Part shown: positions 1 through 9,677 of the stretch, in pieces
Layout of the letters: each line of letters opens with the position of its first letter
Numbering within the stretch: the first letter of the stretch is position 1
Origin: Treponema sp.
Lineage (GTDB): Bacteria; Spirochaetota; Spirochaetia; Treponematales; Breznakiellaceae
NCBI GenBank assembly: GCA_031260245.1
Contig: JAIRKH010000083.1
Location: forward strand, 28,617 to 92,616
DNA length: 64,000 nt
Direction: 5' to 3'
Position numbers and translations under genes: made by a program
The notes under the pieces: model-generated
Database searches by the model: none
Told to the model about the DNA's origin: nothing
The model's input: only the letters and a program-made list of their open reading frames with translations

Positions 1-265
1 CGTCGCGATGGAGAAGCAAACGTTTTTTTCGTTTCGGGTCGTGGTTGAAAATAGAAGAGAACGGGTTTTCCGCCACAATCAAGGAGTGAAGCCATACTTC
101 ACGGTCCGCAACTTCCGCCCAACTATCGGGAAAGGAGATTCTACCGTCTCGGAAAGATTTAACCTCTGTCCCCAACAACTCGACGCCAGCCTCGTAACGC
201 TCATCAACTGCATAATCGTACCGCGCCTTGCGATTCACCGCGATAATCTTTATACTATCCGCCAT
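1..265 (-). CDS. smpB: SsrA-binding protein SmpB (N-terminal part, runs off the left window edge)
   Basis: Reverse complement from ATG at 265 reads MADSIKIIAVNRKARYDYAVDERYEAGVELLGTEVKSFRDGRISFPDSWAEV...NHDPKRKKRLLLHRD, with the SmpB signatures (NRKARxDY, GTEVKS, NHDPxRxRKLLLH). Not in the ORF track because no stop lies in the window. Confidence 0.93.
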   Translation of the reverse strand, partial: MADSIKIIAVNRKARYDYAVDERYEAGVELLGTEVKSFRDGRISFPDSWAEVADREVWLHSLIVAENPFSSIFNHDPKRKKRLLLHRD

Positions 266-598
266 TTCTCTCCTTTCCGAATAATGAAGGTAGCATACAT
301 TTAATAGCTACTTCATTGCTTGATTCAACGTCCTTGAAGGTTGTTGAAAAGCGCGTTTTGACTTCCGCCGAAGATGAGGCTTTCATGATTTATATAATAA
401 TTTAGTTGCCCATAGTAGTCAAGTCGTCTTATAATATTTTCAGCCGTTCATTACGCCATACTTGCGCTTGTCACGCGTAAGAAGACGCCTATGCGAACCA
501 GATAACAGTCGAGCCGCTCTTGTCTTGAAATCGTTGTCAAAGTTTTGGGCGTTCTTAACGTCCATGTAGACGTTTTCGAGCGCCAGACCTAACAGGCG

Positions 599-639
599 GT
601 GTCAGACACTTTTCGGGAGACGCTTTCGGTGTCAGACAC
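599..639. repeat. Two GTGTCAGACAC palindromes (REP-like, 599-609 and 629-639)
   Basis: Direct reading: GGCGGTGTCAGACAC...GGTGTCAGACACCGCC. Confidence 0.85.
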
Positions 640-936
640 CGCCCTCAAACAACGACACTTGTTCCCTGTCTGGAATCGAGACGTTCCGCTTATGAGCGCC
701 GTAACTCAAATCCTTTGAAAAAGTATTACTCGCCGTATAAAAAATTGTTTACGCGCTCCGCGGCAGGTCAGTTCATATAATAGAACAGTCGCCAGTATCA
801 TATAAAAAACGCTGAACATTAACTCGAAACAGCGCGTATTTATAGCGTCGCGGGGAAGCGGAGAAAAGCCGATCGATTCGTCGGAGCTTGAGCGGCGGTT
901 GACAAAAAGGTTTACCAATTGTATGATTTGATGGAA

Positions 937-2604
937 ATGAGAAGCGATATTGTAAAGAAAGGCGTTGCGCGCGCGCCGCAGAGGGCTCTGTTCAAAGCGC
1001 TTGGGTTCTTGGACGAGGAGCTAGATAAGCCCCTCATTGGCGTCGCTGTTGCGGAAAGCGAAATAGTACCTGGACACGCGCATTTGGGGATAATCGCCAG
1101 AGCGGTTGCGGACGGGGTGAGAAGCGCAGGCGGTACGCCGATACGGTTTCCGATCATCGGCGTATGCGACGGTATCGCCATGGGACACGACGGTATGCGC
1201 TACTCGCTCGTTACGCGAGAATTGATAGCGGATTCAATCGAATGTATGGCTATGGCGCATGGATTTGACGCGCTCGTGTGTATCCCGAATTGCGACAAGG
1301 TTGTACCGGGTATGTTGATGGGAACGGCGCGGGTGAATCTGCCGACGGTCTTTGTTTCAGGCGGACCCATGCTCGCGGGACGAAGGAACGGTAAACCCCT
1401 CACTTTGAGCTCCATGTTCGAGGCGGTCGGCGCTGTTTCCGCGGGTAAGATGAGCGAGACGGAACTCGCCGAGTTGGAGGAAGCGGCCTGCCCCGGTTGC
1501 GGCTCGTGCGCGGGAATGTTTACCGCGAACTCGATGAACTGCGTTACCGAAGCGCTCGGCATGGCGCTACCGGGCAACGGCACGATTCCCGCGATCATGG
1601 CGGAACGAATCCGCTTCGCCAAACGGACTGGGATGCTCATCCTCGATGTTTTGCGAAAAGACGTCCGCCCGCGAGACGTCTTGACCGAAAAGGCGTTCTT
1701 GAACGCGCTTGCCTTGGATATGGCGCTCGGCTGTTCGACAAACACCGCTCTACACTTACCCGCAATCGCCCACGCCGCGGGCGCGCGGTTTGCGAATTTT
1801 TCGGCGCTGGTCAACTGCGTCAGCGCGGAGACGCCGAACTTGTGCCGACTCGCTCCCGCCGGCCAAGCCGTTATCGAGGATCTTCACGCGGCCGGGGGCG
1901 TTTCGGCGGTTTTGGCGGAACTGGCGAAGAAAAACCTGATAGACCCATCCGCGCCCACGATTTATGGCTCCCTGGCGGATGGCTTGAAAGGCGCGGTCAA
2001 CCGCAACGCGCGCGTCATCCGTCCGATTGACGAGCCGTTTTCGGCGACTGGAGGACTTGCGGCGCTCGCCGGCAATATAGCGCCGGACGGATGCGTAGTT
2101 AAGCAGAGCGCGGTTGCGCCGTCGATGCTCAAACACGAAGGACCCGCGCGGATATTCGACTCCGAAGAGGCGGCGTTTGAAAACATTATGGAGGGGAAAA
2201 TCAAAGCAAAGGATGTGATAGTAATCCGTTACGAGGGACCGTGCGGGGGACCTGGTATGAAGGAGATGCTTGGACCAACCGCCGCGCTCGCGGGTATGGG
2301 ACTTGACGACAAGGTAGCCCTTGTTACGGACGGACGTTTTTCAGGAGCGACTCGCGGCGCGGCTATCGGACACGTCTCGCCGGAAGCGGCTCGCGGCGGC
2401 GCTATCGGTTTGCTCAAGGATGGAGATGTTATCGCAATAGACGTCGTGAACCGTTCTATCAACGTCAGGCTGTCCGCCGAGGAGCTGGCGGAACGCAAAT
2501 CAAAATGGACTCCTCCTTCGCCTAAAAACGTAGACCCCCAATCATACCTCTACCGTTACGCGCAACAGGTGAGTTCCGCCTCCACAGGCGCGGTATTCGA
2601 ATGA
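937..2604 (+). CDS. ilvD: Dihydroxy-acid dehydratase
   Basis: ORF 919..2604; likely start at [23 protein letters not shown] (937). IlvD/Edd motifs [65 protein letters not shown]. Confidence 0.95.
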   Translation: MRSDIVKKGVARAPQRALFKALGFLDEELDKPLIGVAVAESEIVPGHAHLGIIARAVADGVRSAGGTPIRFPIIGVCDGIAMGHDGMRYSLVTRELIADSIECMAMAHGFDALVCIPNCDKVVPGMLMGTARVNLPTVFVSGGPMLAGRRNGKPLTLSSMFEAVGAVSAGKMSETELAELEEAACPGCGSCAGMFTANSMNCVTEALGMALPGNGTIPAIMAERIRFAKRTGMLILDVLRKDVRPRDVLTEKAFLNALALDMALGCSTNTALHLPAIAHAAGARFANFSALVNCVSAETPNLCRLAPAGQAVIEDLHAAGGVSAVLAELAKKNLIDPSAPTIYGSLADGLKGAVNRNARVIRPIDEPFSATGGLAALAGNIAPDGCVVKQSAVAPSMLKHEGPARIFDSEEAAFENIMEGKIKAKDVIVIRYEGPCGGPGMKEMLGPTAALAGMGLDDKVALVTDGRFSGATRGAAIGHVSPEAARGGAIGLLKDGDVIAIDVVNRSINVRLSAEELAERKSKWTPPSPKNVDPQSYLYRYAQQVSSASTGAVFE

Positions 2605-2689
2605 GCGCGTCCTGTTTCATAAAATGCGTCAGGACGTTTCGCCAGGCTATTGCAGAACAACGCAAATTGCGCTATTATAATGAAACAAG

Positions 2690-3388
2690 ATGAAACCGAA
2701 AGAATTTATTTTTTTGACGCTTTTAGTTTTACCGTCATGGGGCTTTGCCGATGGTGATAATTTTTCAAGGGGCGAGGAATTGTTTCTGCAAGACAAGCCT
2801 ACCGAATCCCTAGCTTATCTTCAAGCCGCGGCCGCTTCGCCGGACGCGCCGCCCCAAACGTTTCTCTATTTGGGCATTGTCTATACTCAACTTGGACGGG
2901 CAAGCGAGGCGGTTTCCGTTTACCGCAAGATTCTTCCATCCGCAGGTCAATATACGGCTCTCGTCGCGTTCAATCTGGGAAATCTGTATTATGCGCGAAA
3001 CGACCTTGAGACCGCGGAAGATTACTACAACCAATCCATAGACGCGGACACTTCGTTCGCCTCGGCCTATTTGAACCGCGCAAACACAAGACTCCGTAAG
3101 GGCGAAACTACCTTTGCCATAGCGGATTATTGGCAGTATCTGTCTCTGAAAGGCGATTCCGAAAAAAGACCGCAGATAGAGCAAGTCTTGAAGGTTTTGC
3201 AGAAAGAAGAAGATGAGCGTAACGTAAAAGCGGCGGCCGAGACGAGGCGTAGGGCGGACATAGAGGCGATGAACGCGGCGAATGAAGAGATGGAAAAACA
3301 GCGCGCCATGGAGACCCTCCCTGCTGTCCAAGCGGCTATGCGGATAATGGATGATATGACCGCTCTTATTAAAGGAGCTGATCAATGA
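2690..3388 (+). CDS. TPR-repeat protein with signal peptide
   Basis: Hydrophobic N-terminus and TPR-like repeats; overlaps the next gene by 4 bp. Confidence 0.7.
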   Translation: MKPKEFIFLTLLVLPSWGFADGDNFSRGEELFLQDKPTESLAYLQAAAASPDAPPQTFLYLGIVYTQLGRASEAVSVYRKILPSAGQYTALVAFNLGNLYYARNDLETAEDYYNQSIDADTSFASAYLNRANTRLRKGETTFAIADYWQYLSLKGDSEKRPQIEQVLKVLQKEEDERNVKAAAETRRRADIEAMNAANEEMEKQRAMETLPAVQAAMRIMDDMTALIKGADQ

Positions 3389-4533
3389 GCGGTAACAATG
3401 AACAAATACCCGCGCTTACGATCGCGACAGAATCTGCGGCGTCTACTGAAAAGAAAGCCACGGGATGGGTACAGAACTACGTATTCGGCGCGATACTCGT
3501 CCTGTTTTTCATTCTCGTGTGCCGACTTTTCGCGCCTTTTTTCACAGTGCTACTGTGGTCTATTTTCTTATATGTGTTGTTAAATCCTTTGCACAAGCTG
3601 GCGACTAAAAACGTTGATTTCGGCAAGATAGGCGGGAGAATTCTGAAGAACGTCTGGGCCGCGGTTTTCGCCGTGGGCACGGTCATCGTCATACTCATTC
3701 CTTTATCCTTCACGGCGTTTCAATTCTTCAAACAAATCGTCGAACTCATCCGCTTCGGACAGGATTTATTCATGCGAAAGCCGGACTTCATTCAAAATTC
3801 GTTTCAATCTATATCCGACTTCATCGCAGACGTAAGCGCGGGGCAGTTGAACATCGAGGCGGACGAACTTCAGCGCCGCGTTACGGCGTTTTTGAATTTC
3901 AGTCTTCAAGGGGCGCTCCAGTTCAGCAGAAGTATAACCATGAACGTGAGTTCTTTCTTTATAAACCTGGTTTTCATGGTATTTTGCCTTTTCTTTTTTT
4001 ATGTTGACGGCGCGTATCTCTCGCGCCTCGCGCTTCATATCATCCCCATACGGAAAGAATACATGGTTACGTTGACGGGAAAGTTCTCGGACGTTACGAA
4101 AAATCTCTTTTTCGGCTATATTATCGTTTCTCTCATACAGGCGATTATGGCGGGCGTGATATTCTCAATTTTTAATATAAAAGGTTCGCTGGTTTTCGCG
4201 GCGCTCACCTTCATCTGCGTATTTGTGCCTATGATAGGCGGCGGATTGGTTTGGGGGCCACTGGGGATCGCGCTTATTATGAACGGACAAATACTCAAAG
4301 GCGTCGTCTTTCTTATTGTATCAGCCCTGTTCATATCAACTCTCGACAACTTCCTTCGTCCCTTATTCCTTCAAGACAGGATTAAGCTCCACCCGCTGAT
4401 AATTTTCTTCGCCATACTAGGCGGACTGCGCGTATTCGGCTTTAACGGTCTCATACTCGGTCCCATGATTGTCATATTCTTCCTCACAGTACTTGACTTG
4501 TTCCTAATGGAACACAAGATACAGGAGTACTAA
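3385..4533 (+). CDS. AI-2E family (PerM-like) transporter, membrane protein
   Basis: Multi-TM protein; C-terminal FLRPLFLQDRIKLHPLIIFFAILGGLRVFGFNGLILGPMIV typical of the AI-2E_transport family. Confidence 0.85.
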   Translation: MSGNNEQIPALTIATESAASTEKKATGWVQNYVFGAILVLFFILVCRLFAPFFTVLLWSIFLYVLLNPLHKLATKNVDFGKIGGRILKNVWAAVFAVGTVIVILIPLSFTAFQFFKQIVELIRFGQDLFMRKPDFIQNSFQSISDFIADVSAGQLNIEADELQRRVTAFLNFSLQGALQFSRSITMNVSSFFINLVFMVFCLFFFYVDGAYLSRLALHIIPIRKEYMVTLTGKFSDVTKNLFFGYIIVSLIQAIMAGVIFSIFNIKGSLVFAALTFICVFVPMIGGGLVWGPLGIALIMNGQILKGVVFLIVSALFISTLDNFLRPLFLQDRIKLHPLIIFFAILGGLRVFGFNGLILGPMIVIFFLTVLDLFLMEHKIQEY

Positions 4534-4579
4534 CAGCTCCACTTGCTCTGTATTGCTTGGACCCATGTTCGCGGGTTTT

Positions 4580-4623
4580 GGTGTCAGACACCGATTTTTG
4601 ACTGACAAAGAAGTGTCTGACAC
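4580..4623. repeat. GTGTC(A/T)GACAC palindromes (4581-4591, 4613-4623) at the 5' side of RAYT copy 1
   Basis: GGTGTCAGACACC...AGTGTCTGACACC read directly. Confidence 0.85.
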
Positions 4624-4658
4624 CAAAGCAATTCCCATAACAAGTCCGTATTATAGGT

Positions 4659-5153
4659 ATGCGAAGTTTGCGAATACTCCTCGAAGGAGCGACGTACCAC
4701 GTTACGTCGAAAATAGACCACGACGACATGTGCCTGCTTGATCCTCTGTTCAAACTATTATTCCTCTCGTTCGTCAAGAAGGCCAAGCGGAAGTTCCATT
4801 TCCAGTTGTGGGATTTCTGTATCATGGGAAACCATATCCATTTCCTGATAAAGCCTGGGAAAGACGCTAATTTATCGGAGATAATGCAATGGATAAAGTG
4901 TAATTTCGCGAAGGCGTGGAACAAGGCGCACGGGCGGAAGGGTCACGTATGGGGGGAACGGTTCTACTCGCGGATAATCGGTGGGATAGATGACTTTCTG
5001 CGGACGCGGAACTACATAGCGGAGAACCCCGTGAAGGCTGGGCTTGTAGAGCGGGCCGCGGAATGGATGTTTGGGAGTCTATACCATCGACTGCATCGAC
5101 AATCCGACTTATTAGACGAGCCTGTCATCGGTGGCGACTACGACGACGTATGA
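4659..5153 (+). mobile_element. REP-associated tyrosine transposase (RAYT, Y1/IS200-like), copy 1
   Basis: MRSLRILLEGATYHVTSKID...WDFCIMGNHIHFLIKPGKDANLSEIMQWIKCNFAKAWNK...GHVWGERFYSRII...YIAENPVKAGL; HxH motif and RAYT-type family residues; flanked by palindromes. Confidence 0.92.
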
Positions 5154-5158
5154 GCGGC

Positions 5159-5189
5159 GTCTGACACCGTTGCTACCGCGTGTCAGACA
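5159..5189. repeat. Degenerate palindrome pair at the 3' end of RAYT copy 1 (GCGTCTGACACCG...CGTGTCAGACA)
   Basis: Same 3' end as RAYT copy 2 (30443-30474), ending ...GTTGCGTGCGTCTAGCC. Confidence 0.75.
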
Positions 5190-5374
5190 AAACCTGTTGC
5201 GTGCGTCTAGCCTTGTGCCTCGATCGGAAGCATGAGCATGAACGGAGAGTGCGTCAACTTGAAAGGGAACGTCCTTCGTGGGACTATTCCCCGTTAAACG
5301 GACAAGCCGTCTAGTTAAATTTCAAGCGACTCCCGGACACGCGGGAGTTGTTCCTGAACATACGGAACAAGCGT

Positions 5375-5636
5375 TTATTCCTGCGGGTTGGAATACGCTA
5401 TCTTACCAAAACTGCCATCGATGACAAACTTACCCCCGCCGTAGGCTATGGGAGGAGGTAGTGGATTCGAAAAACGGAGAGTCCTCTACCGCGGTCCATC
5501 TCAGACTGCCATCCGGTTTTTCATGGATGTCGCTACCGCCAGTGCTACCACTGCTGTCTTTGTCGCCGCTACAACTCATAAATGCCATGCCAAAGGATAG
5601 TATGACTGCTAACATAAACAGAAATGTTTTCTTCAT
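5375..5636 (-). pseudogene. Frameshifted small lipoprotein (MKKTFLFMLAVILSFGMAFMSCSGD... / WTAVEDSPF...IAYGGGKFVIDGSFGKIAYSNPQE)
   Basis: ORF 5430-5636 ends SLRRG*; the shifted frame continues IAYGGGKFVIDGSFGKIAYSNPQE* to a TAA at 5375-5377. Confidence 0.6.
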
Positions 5637-5676
5637 AAAAACACTCCTTAATATAGAAGCAACGGGTCTCTGTCCG

Positions 5677-5724
5677 CAAGGCTTCGGGTTTATTGGGAGC
5701 GGCTAAGTCGTCCGCTTAACCGTT
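5677..5724 (-). promoter_or_regulatory. Conserved 48-bp leader upstream of a lipoprotein gene (copy 1)
   Basis: 42/48 identical by hand count to 54302-54349, upstream of the paralogous lipoprotein. Confidence 0.5.
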
Positions 5725-5784
5725 GGTATAAATGGACAAAAACCGCCCCAGAGCCGCGAGGTATTTAACCCAAAGGAATAAAAA

Positions 5785-5795
5785 GTGTCTGACAC
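5785..5795. repeat. GTGTCTGACAC palindrome
   Basis: Direct reading. Confidence 0.8.
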
Positions 5796-5927
5796 CTTAC
5801 ACTTCTCCCCGTCAGCCGCGCAGGATTATTATCTGCGTAGGTTTGAGCGACTCCCTTCGTCGTTTTGAACGGCGTGGATTTTATCGGTTCTATAAATTGC
5901 GGGGGCGATAACGTTTTTACCGCTACG

Positions 5928-6464
5928 CTATCGCGCTATGTTCCATCCAGCTTGGATTGCCTCTATGTTGAGCGGCAAGAATTTGTGCTTGTCAGGCGGG
6001 AAAAAGTCTTTTAAGATGGTTTCAATGTTCAAGATAGTTAGAGCGCCTGTGAGTTTCGCCATTGCGCCCATCGCGACCATATTGGCGAACTTAGCGGCGC
6101 CGATTTTTTCCGCTATGCCGGTAGCGTCTATTTTGGAGACGCGGACGCCTTTCCGTTCCGGCTCTTTTTTCACTAAAGATGAATTGATAACCAACAATCC
6201 GCCGCTTCTTACGCTGTTTTCACAAAGCGGTAGAGAATCGGCGTTCATTACGAGCGCGGAATCCGGCGTTGTAACAAGAGGGCTGGCGATTTCCTCATCT
6301 GACACGACGACGCCCGCGCGGGCGATACCGCCGCGTTTTTCTGCGCCGTAAAACGGGAAGAAGGTTACGTTCTTGCCTTCTTTCATACCGCAATATACCC
6401 AAATTTGTCCGAGAGAAATGATACCCTGTCCCCCAAAACCCGCAAAGAAAGATTTTTCAGTCAA
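5928..6464 (-). CDS. 2-oxoacid:ferredoxin oxidoreductase gamma subunit
   Basis: FAGFGGQGIISLGQI...FPFYGAEKRGGIARAGVVVSDEEI: POR gamma family. Confidence 0.88.
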   Translation of the reverse strand: MTEKSFFAGFGGQGIISLGQIWVYCGMKEGKNVTFFPFYGAEKRGGIARAGVVVSDEEIASPLVTTPDSALVMNADSLPLCENSVRSGGLLVINSSLVKKEPERKGVRVSKIDATGIAEKIGAAKFANMVAMGAMAKLTGALTILNIETILKDFFPPDKHKFLPLNIEAIQAGWNIAR

Positions 6465-6469
6465 GAGAT

Positions 6470-7228
6470 TTACGCCTCCTTTTTTAATGTGTTCTTGATT
6501 TCGCCAAGCGGAAACACTGGAAACATTTCTTGCTCAAGCCATTCAACCGCATGGACGGGGTCCATGCCCCAATTTGTGGGGCATGGGGAGAGAATCTCCA
6601 CCATTGTCCATCCCTGTCCCCGATCTTGCGCTTCAAGCGCTTTTCTGATATAGGACTTGGTCTTGCGGACGTTAGCCGCGTTGTTGACTGCGCCCCGCGC
6701 AATGTAACGCGCTCCTTCAAGCGTAGCAAGTAACTCGCACACGCGGATGGGATAGCCCATACCCGCGGCGTCCGGGTCCCGTCCGCGGGGCGCAGTCGCG
6801 GCTTTCTGCCCCACAAGAGTCGTAGGAGCCATCTGCCCGCCGGTCATGCCATAGATGGCGTTGTTGACGAATATCGTAGTAAATTTTTCGCCGCGGTTAG
6901 CCGCGTGTACCATCTCGGCCGTGCCTATGGCGGCCATATCGCCGTCCCCTTGGTAGCAGATGACGGTGTGGTCGGGCAAGACGCGCTTGACGCCGGTAGC
7001 GGCCGCGGGCGTGCGCCCATGCGGGGGTTGAACCGTGTCCATGTCAAAGTAGAGGTCCGCCCAAATCGCGCACCCTACCGGGTTTGTGACGACGGTCTTC
7101 TCCCGTAGTCCCATTTCGTCAATAAGCTCGCAGATGATTCGCGTGATGACGCCGTGTCCGCATCCGGCGCAGTACTTCGTCTGAACCGAATAGAGGCTCG
7201 TCGGACGTCCGTATTTTTTCTCCATCAT
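6470..7228 (-). CDS. 2-oxoacid:ferredoxin oxidoreductase beta (TPP-binding) subunit
   Basis: YCAGCGHGVITRIICELID...GDGDMAAIGTAEMVHAANRGEKFTTIFVNNAIYGMTGGQMAPTT. Confidence 0.92.
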   Translation of the reverse strand: MMEKKYGRPTSLYSVQTKYCAGCGHGVITRIICELIDEMGLREKTVVTNPVGCAIWADLYFDMDTVQPPHGRTPAAATGVKRVLPDHTVICYQGDGDMAAIGTAEMVHAANRGEKFTTIFVNNAIYGMTGGQMAPTTLVGQKAATAPRGRDPDAAGMGYPIRVCELLATLEGARYIARGAVNNAANVRKTKSYIRKALEAQDRGQGWTMVEILSPCPTNWGMDPVHAVEWLEQEMFPVFPLGEIKNTLKKEA

Positions 7229-7345
7229 TTACACTCCATTTCTAGTATATATTTTTTGCAGGAAAGTGTATAGCCGCCTTCTTGCAAATTCTAAATACCT
7301 TTTTTCTTACTTGCCGCCGTCATTCTTTTATGGTAAATTAAAGTA

Positions 7346-8647
7346 ATGTTATTTAAATCTACCAGGTCGGATAGCGTGGTTTCCTTTAAAGAAGCCATTC
7401 TTAAAGGGTGTCCGTTAGACGGCGGACTGTTTGTTCCCGCGTCTGTACCTGACATGAGACAGTTTTTTCTCTATATGGATTCTGGCACAGCATACACGGA
7501 GCTTGTGTCCGCTATTTCGCCGTCGTTTCTTGAAGGGGACGTCAATCCCATAGCCGCCGCGCGGGTCGCGGAAAGCGCTTTTGATTTCGAGCCGGAAGTG
7601 CAACAGTTGGACGAAAAGTTTTCAGTATTGAAGCTCTACAACGGACCTACGGGCGTTTTTAAAGATTTCGGTATAGCCTTTCTCGCGGCTATTCTCGAAG
7701 AATTAAACAACGGTAAGGCTATGGTTTTAACCGCGGCGCGGCATGACACAGGCGTGAGTATCGCTCGCGCCTTTCGTGATAGAAAAAACATTACGGCGGT
7801 CATTCTCTACCCGTCCGGTCCCATACGCGGGCTTGACGAGTCGGCTTTTGTCCAAAACGGCGGCAATATCATCCCCATTCAAGTAAAGGGCTGTTTTGAC
7901 GACTGCCAGCGTATCGTCAGGTCCGCAATGTTGGACCGCGGCTTCGCGGAACGTTACAACATCACTTCCGCAAACGCGGTCAATGTGGGACGGTTCTTAC
8001 CACAGGCTTTCTATTACCTGTACGCGTTTATCAAGCTGAAAAAGAACATCGCGGACGATTTGGTCTTTAGTGTGCCGTGCGGCAATTTCGGCAATCTCAT
8101 AGCGGGTCTCTACGCTTGGAAATTTGGATTGCCTGTCCACGGATTCATAGCGGCGATGAATATCAATAACTCATTTGGCGACTTTTTTTCCGGACGGAAC
8201 TTCAATCCTGCGCTCACGCCCATTGTCACTAATTCACCCGCAATGGATGTATGCTACCCGTCAAACTATGAGCGGATGTTCTCGTTCTATCAAGAATCGC
8301 CCGCGGTTATGAAAAACATGGTGTTTCCCGAAGTTATCGACGACACGACCACGGTAAAAACTGTCAGAAGCGCATGGGAAAAGTTCAAGATTCTCCTGAA
8401 CCCGCACAGTGCGGTGGCTTTCGCCGCGGCGGAACGAGTTTTCATCGGAAAGGATAACGGAGCGCACTGCGTAGCGCTCGCGACGGGACATCCTGCAAAA
8501 TCCGCGGCTTTTGTTTCGCGGATAACCGGCCAAAATATCGCTATTCCCCAAAAACTCGCCATGTTAAAGAATACGTCCAAACCCATAGCGGTGATTCCGC
8601 CTGAACTGGACGCGTTTGAAAGCGCTATCGCCGCGGTCGCCGGATAA
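7346..8647 (+). CDS. thrC: Threonine synthase
   Basis: SFKEAILKGCPLDGGLFVP, YNGPTGVFKDFGIAFL, VPCGNFGNLIAGLYAWKFGLPV. Confidence 0.93.
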   Translation: MLFKSTRSDSVVSFKEAILKGCPLDGGLFVPASVPDMRQFFLYMDSGTAYTELVSAISPSFLEGDVNPIAAARVAESAFDFEPEVQQLDEKFSVLKLYNGPTGVFKDFGIAFLAAILEELNNGKAMVLTAARHDTGVSIARAFRDRKNITAVILYPSGPIRGLDESAFVQNGGNIIPIQVKGCFDDCQRIVRSAMLDRGFAERYNITSANAVNVGRFLPQAFYYLYAFIKLKKNIADDLVFSVPCGNFGNLIAGLYAWKFGLPVHGFIAAMNINNSFGDFFSGRNFNPALTPIVTNSPAMDVCYPSNYERMFSFYQESPAVMKNMVFPEVIDDTTTVKTVRSAWEKFKILLNPHSAVAFAAAERVFIGKDNGAHCVALATGHPAKSAAFVSRITGQNIAIPQKLAMLKNTSKPIAVIPPELDAFESAIAAVAG

Positions 8648-8706
8648 TTTCGCGCTAGACGTTAAGGGAATAATTTTGTATAATATGGAAATATAGAGGA
8701 GAACCA

Positions 8707-9675
8707 ATGATAACGGTATCGAACATAACGAAGCAATACGGCGGATTTACAGCGGTGAAAGATGTATCGTTTTCGGTTGACCGGGACCAGGTGCTAGGCT
8801 TTCTGGGACCAAACGGCGCGGGCAAAACCACGGTGATGAAGATACTCACCGGCTACCACTTCCCCACGTCCGGGACAGCGCTCATAGACGGCGTTTCAGT
8901 GATGGAAGAGCCGGTCGAGGTGAAGAAACGTATTGGCTATCTGCCAGAGAGCGTGCCGGTTTACGGGGAACTCACGGTGGATGAATACTTAACCTTCATA
9001 GCGCGCGCGCGTCTCATTCCCAAAGCGACCCGGAAAGGCGCGAAACAACGGGCGGTCGAGGCGTGCGGATTGGGAAGCGTTACCGGTAAAAAGATAGAAA
9101 CCCTGTCCAAGGGCTATAAACAGCGTGTAGGACTGGCGCAAGCCATCGTCCACGACCCGGCAATCCTCATCCTCGATGAACCGACCGCCGGACTCGACCC
9201 CAACCAAATCATAGAAATTCGCTCCCTCATAAAAGAACTCGGTAAGAGCAAAACCGTCATCTTGTCCACGCACATCTTGCAGGAGGTGGAGGCGGTCTGT
9301 TCTCAAGTTCTTATTATAAACGAAGGTAAAATCGCGGCGTATGGTACCGCCGCGGAAATCGCCGCTTCTCTTAAAAGGACAGACGCATGGGAGTTGCGTT
9401 TGATTCCACCGCAAGACATGGACGAAGAGACCGTTCGCGTGAAAATCGCTACGGGAATGGGAGAATCGCGTATAGAGAAAAAAGCGGATTTCTCAGAAAT
9501 AAACGGCAAGAGAGTCGTAGATTTGACGTTTTCGGCGCAAAGCGCGGAGTCGGCTTATCTTATGGACGGTGAAACGATATTTGACTGGGTTGCGTCGTCC
9601 GGCTTCAAAATAATCGGTATGAACAAAAAAAAGGTAAGCCTTGAGGATATTTTCGTCAAACTGACAAAGGAATAA
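8707..9675 (+). CDS. ABC transporter ATP-binding protein (GldA/ABC-2 type)
   Basis: Walker A GPNGAGKTT, signature LSKGYKQRVGLAQA, Walker B ILILDEPTAGLDP. Confidence 0.93.
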   Translation: MITVSNITKQYGGFTAVKDVSFSVDRDQVLGFLGPNGAGKTTVMKILTGYHFPTSGTALIDGVSVMEEPVEVKKRIGYLPESVPVYGELTVDEYLTFIARARLIPKATRKGAKQRAVEACGLGSVTGKKIETLSKGYKQRVGLAQAIVHDPAILILDEPTAGLDPNQIIEIRSLIKELGKSKTVILSTHILQEVEAVCSQVLIINEGKIAAYGTAAEIAASLKRTDAWELRLIPPQDMDEETVRVKIATGMGESRIEKKADFSEINGKRVVDLTFSAQSAESAYLMDGETIFDWVASSGFKIIGMNKKKVSLEDIFVKLTKE

Positions 9676-9677
9676 CG

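Noticed and set aside
8-304. 98-aa plus-strand ORF at the left edge
   Set aside because: Opposite strand of smpB, which is the real gene.
1200-1814. 204-aa minus-strand ORF
   Set aside because: Antisense to ilvD, whose frame contains all conserved motifs.
3385-4533. AI-2 quorum-sensing system linking the AI-2E transporter with luxS at 21.5 kb
   Set aside because: The genes are 17 kb apart with no shared context, and the AI-2E family name does not prove AI-2 transport.
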